Source: a virus | DNA: 25,444 nucleotides | Virus record (IMG/VR): IMGVR_UViG_3300042868_003945 | Coordinates: 1 to 25,444 of that record | Reading direction: 5' to 3' (one strand) | Shown: in pieces, positions 21,258-25,444 of the stretch | Layout of the letters: each line of letters opens with the position of its first letter | Numbering within the stretch: position 1 is the first letter of the stretch | Position numbers and translations under genes: made by a program | The notes under the pieces: model-generated | What the model saw: the letters and a program-made list of their open reading frames with translations, nothing else | What the model was told of the DNA's origin: nothing | Databases searched by the model: none

Positions 21258-21355
21258 AACATTGACTACAACATTGAGTACAACATTGAGTACAACACCT
21301 TAAATAAGATTAATAAATAAGATATATAAATAAAGTATTAAATAAGATTAATAAA
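21258..21355. repeat. 12-bp tandem repeats and 18-bp direct repeat in an AT-rich tract
   Basis: AACATTGACTAC once and AACATTGAGTAC twice (21258-21293), then TTAAATAAGATTAATAAA twice (21300-21317 and 21338-21355, 38 nt apart). The rest up to ATG 21364 is almost only A and T. Iterons beside an AT-rich tract suggest a replication origin or a regulatory site; repeat units of 12 keep the frame after the preceding TAG. Confidence 0.75.
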
Positions 21356-21363
21356 GAATATAC

Positions 21364-21609
21364 ATGATAGCACTTTTAGGATTACCATTCTTATGGATTA
21401 GTTTCTTCACCGCAGGTAGTTTGCCAAGTTGGTTAGACTTCAAACCATTTAACTGCATTGTGTGCCTTTCTTTTTGGAGTACATTATTTGGTGTACTATT
21501 ATTTATATTTGTACCGATAACGCAACCTTTCCTTATTGCATTAGGTTATGGAGGCTTTGCAAGTTACTTAGCTATTTTGATGAAAAGACTTTTAATTAAA
21601 TTATACTAA
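21364..21609 (+). CDS. Small membrane protein, 81 aa
   Basis: Two or three hydrophobic segments (about residues 2-18, 35-52 and 55-70) and a short basic end (MKRLLIKLY). The loop FNCIVCLSFWS carries a CxxC pair. Common in Bacteroidota phages next to the terminase region, function unknown. Next gene starts directly after its stop. Confidence 0.65.
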   Translation: MIALLGLPFLWISFFTAGSLPSWLDFKPFNCIVCLSFWSTLFGVLLFIFVPITQPFLIALGYGGFASYLAILMKRLLIKLY

Positions 21610-21903
21610 ATGAAAACCTTTGACGAAATTTACAGCGAGATAATTTTTAAAGATGAAACCATTCGTTATTCATTGCGTGAACTCCTTCACGTTTTTCAAA
21701 CTGAAAATAGTTGGATTGGACAAACAAGTCAACTGCTTCAACTTAAAGAATTTCAACATGAATTAACAGGAATAAGACCAGGCGGATGTAGTGGATGTAA
21801 TATTGAAGTGTTGATGAATATGATTAGGTGGGTTAATAAATATGAATCAGATAAGGCAGTACAAGAAACTAAAAAGATAGGAAGACCAAAACGCAATGGA
21901 TAA
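21610..21903 (+). CDS. Hypothetical protein with GGCSGCN motif
   Basis: 97 residues: helical N-terminus (FDEIYSEIIFKDETIRYSLR), a segment GIRPGGCSGCNIEVLMNMIR with a Cys pair, and a basic tail (KKIGRPKRNG) like an AT-hook core (GRPKR). The tail suggests nucleic-acid binding; not enough for a family. It overlaps the next gene by 8 nt. Confidence 0.6.
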   Translation: MKTFDEIYSEIIFKDETIRYSLRELLHVFQTENSWIGQTSQLLQLKEFQHELTGIRPGGCSGCNIEVLMNMIRWVNKYESDKAVQETKKIGRPKRNG

Positions 21904-22564
21904 AATAGTATATTCACATAGTGGCGGACATGGTGATATGATTTATTCCTTAGCTGTTTGCAAAAGGATAGGACCAGGTTATTATAAAACTAATTTTGAT
22001 GATGTGTATTATCAAAACATCAAACCATTGCTTGAGGAACAACCGTACATTTTAGAAGTATTACCTAAGTCTTCACTCGAACCAATCACACATAATCTTG
22101 ATGATTTTCGCAATATGCAAGGACTTGGCGAAGTATCACTACTTAAAAACCATTTGAAAGCATTTAATTTGAGTGAAGATAATTGGAATGATAATTGGCT
22201 AACCATAACACCTAAGAGATTAATAGAGGGCGAATATGCACTTGTAAACGTAACACCACGTTACCCTGCAATAGGTTTTGATTGGCAGGCTGAAATAGAC
22301 TACCTTAAATCAAAGTACAAACAAGTATTTTATGTAGGGTACGAAGAGGATATGACAGGACCATTTAATTCATTGGAATACTTTAGAACAAAGGACGCCT
22401 TAGAACTTGCACAATTAATAAATGAAGCAGAGGTTATAAGTTGTAATCAATCATTTGCTTTAACCATTGCACAAGGATTAGGCAAACCTTATAGATTAAT
22501 GGTTGCAGATAACCACACTAATTGCATACACAACACACCAAACGAAACACTTTTAAACAGATGA
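21896..22564 (+). CDS. Glycosyltransferase-like protein (GT9/heptosyltransferase fold)
   Basis: 222 residues. N-terminal SHSGGHGDMIYSLAVCKRI fits the G-x-GD start of ADP-heptose-type GT-B enzymes, and the C-terminal ALELAQLINEAEVISCNQSF followed by ALTIAQGLGKPYRLMV corresponds to their donor-binding end. The protein is shorter than typical GT9 members (about 320-350). Its neighbours, a GT4-like enzyme and a SAM methyltransferase, suggest a shared glycan-modification role. Confidence 0.65.
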   Translation: MDKIVYSHSGGHGDMIYSLAVCKRIGPGYYKTNFDDVYYQNIKPLLEEQPYILEVLPKSSLEPITHNLDDFRNMQGLGEVSLLKNHLKAFNLSEDNWNDNWLTITPKRLIEGEYALVNVTPRYPAIGFDWQAEIDYLKSKYKQVFYVGYEEDMTGPFNSLEYFRTKDALELAQLINEAEVISCNQSFALTIAQGLGKPYRLMVADNHTNCIHNTPNETLLNR

Positions 22565-23202
22565 ATATAAACGGATTTGAATATAAAATAAATGAACAAG
22601 GGGTGCTTCAACAAGTCAATCCGAATGTTATAACTTACGATTCAGAATATGTAGAATCACGATATGGTGCAATCATTGAACTTCGCAAACAAATGAGTAT
22701 GCTAAGATATGGTTATATGGTAGGCAGCATCGGTAAACCAACTAAGATACTTGAAATTGGATATGGTGCAGGAGACTTCATTCAATTATGTGCAGAGCAG
22801 GACATAAAATGTTTTGGCAATGACATTACAGGAATACCCACACCGCCAAAAGTAACCGCAACCGATAACATATATGAGCAAGTTGATGTTGTTTGTATGT
22901 TTGATGTATTGGAACACTTTGAAGATATAAATTTCATCAAAGACCTTAACACCAAGTATGTTTATGTTTCAGTTCCAAATTGCTCACAGACAACTAATAT
23001 TGAATATCTAAGTAACGACTATATACACCTAAGACCAAATGAACACCTACACCACTTCAATAAGTCTTCACTAATAGAACACTTCAAGTTAAATGGATAT
23101 AAACTAATAACTATGTCAAACTGCGAAGACACAATAAGGAAAAGACCAAATACACCAATGAATATTTTATCTGCTATATTTGCAAAAGAAAATTTAAGCT
23201 AA
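22561..23202 (+). CDS. SAM-dependent methyltransferase (class I, Methyltransf_23-like)
   Basis: 213 residues from ATG 22561, coupled to the previous gene (ATGA). Motif I is ILEIGYGAGDFIQLC (about residues 62-76); then GNDITGI, and VVCMFDVLEHFEDINF as the post-I/IV block, followed by YVSVPNC and HLHHFNKSSLIEHFKLNGY. The family methylates small molecules or sugars; no DNA-methylase motif is present. A sugar or protein acceptor is suggested by the two glycosyltransferase genes upstream. Confidence 0.8.
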   Translation: MNINGFEYKINEQGVLQQVNPNVITYDSEYVESRYGAIIELRKQMSMLRYGYMVGSIGKPTKILEIGYGAGDFIQLCAEQDIKCFGNDITGIPTPPKVTATDNIYEQVDVVCMFDVLEHFEDINFIKDLNTKYVYVSVPNCSQTTNIEYLSNDYIHLRPNEHLHHFNKSSLIEHFKLNGYKLITMSNCEDTIRKRPNTPMNILSAIFAKENLS

Positions 23203-23606
23203 TGGGAAAACATAAATACATTGAAACACCCGAAAAGATGTGGGAATACTTTGAAGCATATCGCCAAAAAGTAAAAAGCAATCCTATTTTAGTTCAAGAC
23301 TTTGTAGGCAAGGATGGGGATGAGGTAAACAGAAAGAAAGAAAGACCATTGACATTAGAAGGTTTTGAACTCTATTGTTACGATAACGACATTATAAGCG
23401 ATTTAAGCCACTATTTTGCAAATTTAGATAATAGGTACAGCGATTATATAGCTATCTGTTCGCGCATAAGGAAAACTATCAAGGATGACCAAATACAAGG
23501 AGGTATGGCAGGAATTTACAATCCATCAATAACACAGCGTTTAAATGGATTGACAGATAAGAGTGAAGTAAGGCATATTGAGCAACCGCTATTCCCCGAT
23601 AATTAA
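23202..23606 (+). CDS. terS: Terminase small subunit
   Basis: 134 residues. TPEKMWEYFEAYRQKVKSNP, RPLTLEGFELYCYDN, NLDNRYSDYIAICSRIRKTI and GGMAGIYNPSITQRLNGLTD is the layout of Bacteroidota phage small terminase subunits, with a helical DNA-recognition part and the AGIYNPSI motif towards the end. It recognises packaging sites on phage DNA. TAATG joins it to the previous gene. The 92-nt spacer after it (23607-23698) is unusual for this compact genome and contains no gene. Confidence 0.8.
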   Translation: MGKHKYIETPEKMWEYFEAYRQKVKSNPILVQDFVGKDGDEVNRKKERPLTLEGFELYCYDNDIISDLSHYFANLDNRYSDYIAICSRIRKTIKDDQIQGGMAGIYNPSITQRLNGLTDKSEVRHIEQPLFPDN

Positions 23607-23698
23607 AACCTTTTTATTGGGCTACCTTGCAAAACATACTACTTTGATTTCATTGAGTAAAATGCGATTTGTCCATAGGTAAAACAAACTAAAAATAA

Positions 23699-24913
23699 AT
23701 GTTCAAACGTACCACCGCTATAAATAGATTATTGAAGTTGACCGCCCGAAAGAAAATCATTCAGGGTGGGACTTCCTAACATCCCCTTATGAGTAATTGT
23801 AAGGGGGACTAATCAGCAGGCAAAACATTTGGAATCTTACCCATCCTAATTGATAGGGCAAGCAAAACACCGCACTTAGAAATTAGTGTAGTTTCAGAAA
23901 CCATCCCTCATCTTCGCAGGGGTGCAATGAAAGACTTTCTAAAAATCATGGAATGGACAGGTCGTTATTCAGATTTGAATTGGAATCGCTCACTACTTAC
24001 CTATCGTTTTGCAAATGGTTCTTACATCGAGTTCTTTTCAGCCGAAATGGAAAGCAAGTTAAGAGGTGCAAGAAGAAACATCTTATACATCAATGAAGCG
24101 AACAACATCACTTTTGAAAGCTATCACCAATTAGCAGTCCGAACAAGTGGAGAGATATGGTTAGACTTTAACCCAACCAATGAATTTTGGGCGCATACCG
24201 AGTTAATGAATGATGAAGACACCGAACACATCATTCTAACCTACAAAGACAACGAAGCACTACCCGAAACAATTATACACGATATTGAAGCTGCCGAGTT
24301 AAAAGCTAAGACATCAACATATTGGGCTAATTGGTGGCAAGTATATGGATTAGGGCAAGTAGGCAGCCTGCAAGATGTTATTTTCGACCAATGGAAGCAG
24401 ATTGACACGATACCGGAAAGAGCCGAACTTGTCGGGCATGGAATGGACTTTGGTTTCACAAACGACCCGAGCACACTTGTAGCGATTTACAAGTATGAAG
24501 GCAAACTAATCATTGATGAATTACTCTACCGAACCAATATGACAAATAATGACTTAGGTAACTTTCTAAAGTCAATCCAATTTGGGCGAAAGGAATTGAT
24601 TTGTGATAGTGCAGAACCTAAATCAATAGAAGAGTTAAGGCTGCAAGGATTTAATGTGCGACCTGCGGTTAAAGGTGCAGATTCAATCAAGATAGGAATT
24701 GACATCTTGAAGCGATACGAAATACAAGTAACTAAGAACTCAACTAATTTAATCAAAGAATTGAGGGGATATACATGGGAAAAGGATAATGAAGGCAAAC
24801 TTACAGGCAAACCAATAGACAGTCTAAATCATTGCGTTGACCCTATGAGATATGTAGCACTCTTAAAATTAAATAACCGACCGAGCGGAAAATATTCAAC
24901 AATTTCAATCTAA
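23699..24913 (+). CDS. terL: Terminase large subunit, frame interrupted in the Walker A motif
   Basis: Two blocks in one frame: 23699-23776 (MFKRTTAINRLLK...IIQGGTS) and 23816-24913, beginning AGKTFGILPIL. Joined, they give about 391 residues with GGTSAGKT (Walker A), VVSETIPHLRRGAMKD, LYINEANN (Walker B region), LDFNPTNEFWAH (C-motif) and the RNase H-like nuclease domain (MDFGFTNDPS, ICDSAEPKS, LNHCVDPMRY). All terminase parts are present. The two blocks are separated by a 39-nt insert (23777-23815) with TAA at each end. Packaging ATPase and headful/cos cutting are expected only if the insert is bypassed or removed. Initiation at ATG 23927 would lack the P-loop. Confidence 0.85.
23777..23815 (+). 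other. 39-nt stop-flanked hairpin insert in terL (candidate bypass element)
   Basis: Reads TAA, ten sense codons, TAA, TCA in the terL frame. TAA (23777-23779) follows Ser TCC (23774-23776) and TAA (23810-23812) precedes Ser TCA (23813-23815). CCCCTTA (23783-23789) pairs with TAAGGGG (23800-23806), 10-nt loop. TAAGGGGG (23800-23807) is complementary to the anti-SD (one G-U), 5 nt before TCA. Confidence 0.75.
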
Positions 24914-24930
24914 ACTTATATTTATAAATA

Positions 24931-25444
24931 ATGATAGGCAATTACAACCAACTTACGATTAAGCAGTTTTTAAAAATCAAACTAATTAGCGAACTCGAAC
25001 AAGACCCTTTGCATAGAAAGGTTTTAATTCTTAGTGAAATTAGCGGAGTATCAGTTGATGAAATCGAAAGTATGCCAATAGGCGAAATGATTGAGGCACT
25101 AAAAGGACTTGACAAAATAGAAAACCTGCAAGCGGATGAAAAGATTAAATTAAAATTCAAAGTAGGTGGCAGGAAGTTTATTGTTAAGTGGAAAGAACAA
25201 GAATTAACAAGTGAACAATTTATCGATGTTAGTCATTTTTGCAAAGAGCCTGAAAAGATATTGAGCAACATACATAATATACTTGCTTCAGTTTGTGTAG
25301 AAAGGAATTGGTATGGCAAAGAATTAGGCTATAAAGGCGATAAGCACAAAGAGGTTGCAGACTTGTTTTATAATGAGATGAAAATATCAACTGCATATCC
25401 TATCATGCTTTTTTTTTGCAAATACTACGAGGCATTGCAGCAAA
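24931..25444 (+). CDS. Partial phage protein after terL, possibly tail/assembly related
   Basis: Starts at ATG 24931 (MIGNYNQLTIKQFLKIKLIS) after a 17-nt A/T-rich spacer and runs off the window without a stop (171 codons). It has an N-terminal LTIKQFLKI segment, a strand GGRKFIVKWKEQELTSEQFI and a helical C-terminal part with NMKISTAYPIMLFFCKYYEAL. I recognise the shape from Bacteroidota phages, in which it follows terL, without function; a chaperone or assembly role is possible. Confidence 0.65.
   Translation, partial: MIGNYNQLTIKQFLKIKLISELEQDPLHRKVLILSEISGVSVDEIESMPIGEMIEALKGLDKIENLQADEKIKLKFKVGGRKFIVKWKEQELTSEQFIDVSHFCKEPEKILSNIHNILASVCVERNWYGKELGYKGDKHKEVADLFYNEMKISTAYPIMLFFCKYYEALQQ

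Noticed and set aside
21255-21320. TAG recoded as sense throughout the phage
   Set aside because: TAG ends several other genes at sensible places (for example 5108-5110, 7262-7264, 7805-7807), so a general recoding is not supported.
23771-23810. Hop between the two ACT codons in the repeated GGGACT
   Set aside because: Landing at ACT 23808-23810 continues in the wrong frame and soon meets a stop, so it would not restore the P-loop.
23699-23930. Classical group I/II intron or intein in terL
   Set aside because: The insert is only 39 nt and contains stops; introns and inteins are far longer. No catalytic core or splicing motifs are present.
1-25444. tRNA genes, rRNA, CRISPR array, integrase, retron or diversity-generating retroelement
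   Set aside because: No cloverleaf, regularly spaced repeats, recombinase or reverse-transcriptase motifs were seen.

Overview
The window looks like part of the genome of a tailed double-stranded DNA phage infecting a member of the Bacteroidota. The reasons are: low G+C (about one third by eye, not computed); starts that are mostly A-rich rather than Shine-Dalgarno-led; several TAnnTTTG boxes, which match the -7 element of Bacteroidota promoters; and portal, terminase, connector and recombination proteins of the type common in phages of that phylum. Apart from one gene, everything is read from the + strand in tightly overlapping (ATGA/TAATG) operons. No integrase was recognised, so lifestyle is open. 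Both ends cut through genes, so this is a fragment of a larger genome.

Layout. 1-5110: end of a structural gene, a terminator, then portal (with fused winged-helix and MuF-like parts), connector, tail-completion-like and surface/fibre-like genes. 5100-7264: lysis block (three small membrane proteins, a GH24 endolysin) and a metallophosphoesterase. 7264-7981: terminators, a lipoprotein with u-spanin architecture and a promoter with an embedded palindrome that seems to open the early region. 7982-14161: small early genes, then a recombination block (Rad52/ERF-like annealing protein, YqaJ exonuclease, NinG), a free-standing RNA polymerase alpha-CTD-like protein, an HTH protein and an amino-methyltransferase. 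14166-16403: promoter with a structured leader, a PD-(D/E)XK-like nuclease, a replisome organiser with an origin-like repeat cluster inside its gene, and a C5-cytosine methyltransferase. 16404-17545: a foreign-looking island with the only minus-strand gene, bracketed by two long attC-like imperfect hairpins. 17546-20178: small phage genes, a MazG-like protein, an HNH homing endonuclease inserted into the start of another gene, and a sigma-like factor. 20175-23202: glycosyltransferase, repeats, second glycosyltransferase-like protein and a SAM methyltransferase. 23202-25444: terminase small subunit, terminase large subunit, and a partial gene.

The most unusual observation is in the terminase large subunit. 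The reading frame is interrupted inside the Walker A P-loop by 39 nt that begin with TAA directly after a Ser codon (TCC), contain a 7-bp hairpin and an SD-like TAAGGGGG, and end with TAA directly before another Ser codon (TCA). Both sides are in the same frame, and hopping from TCC to TCA would restore a canonical GGTSAGKT. This resembles the translational bypass of T4 gene 60. The second is the pair of attC-like elements, which would mean that an integron-type gene cassette entered a phage genome. Other points are the alpha-CTD mimic, candidate origins, the homing insertion whose target gene can be reconstructed, and an interleaved-stem leader RNA.
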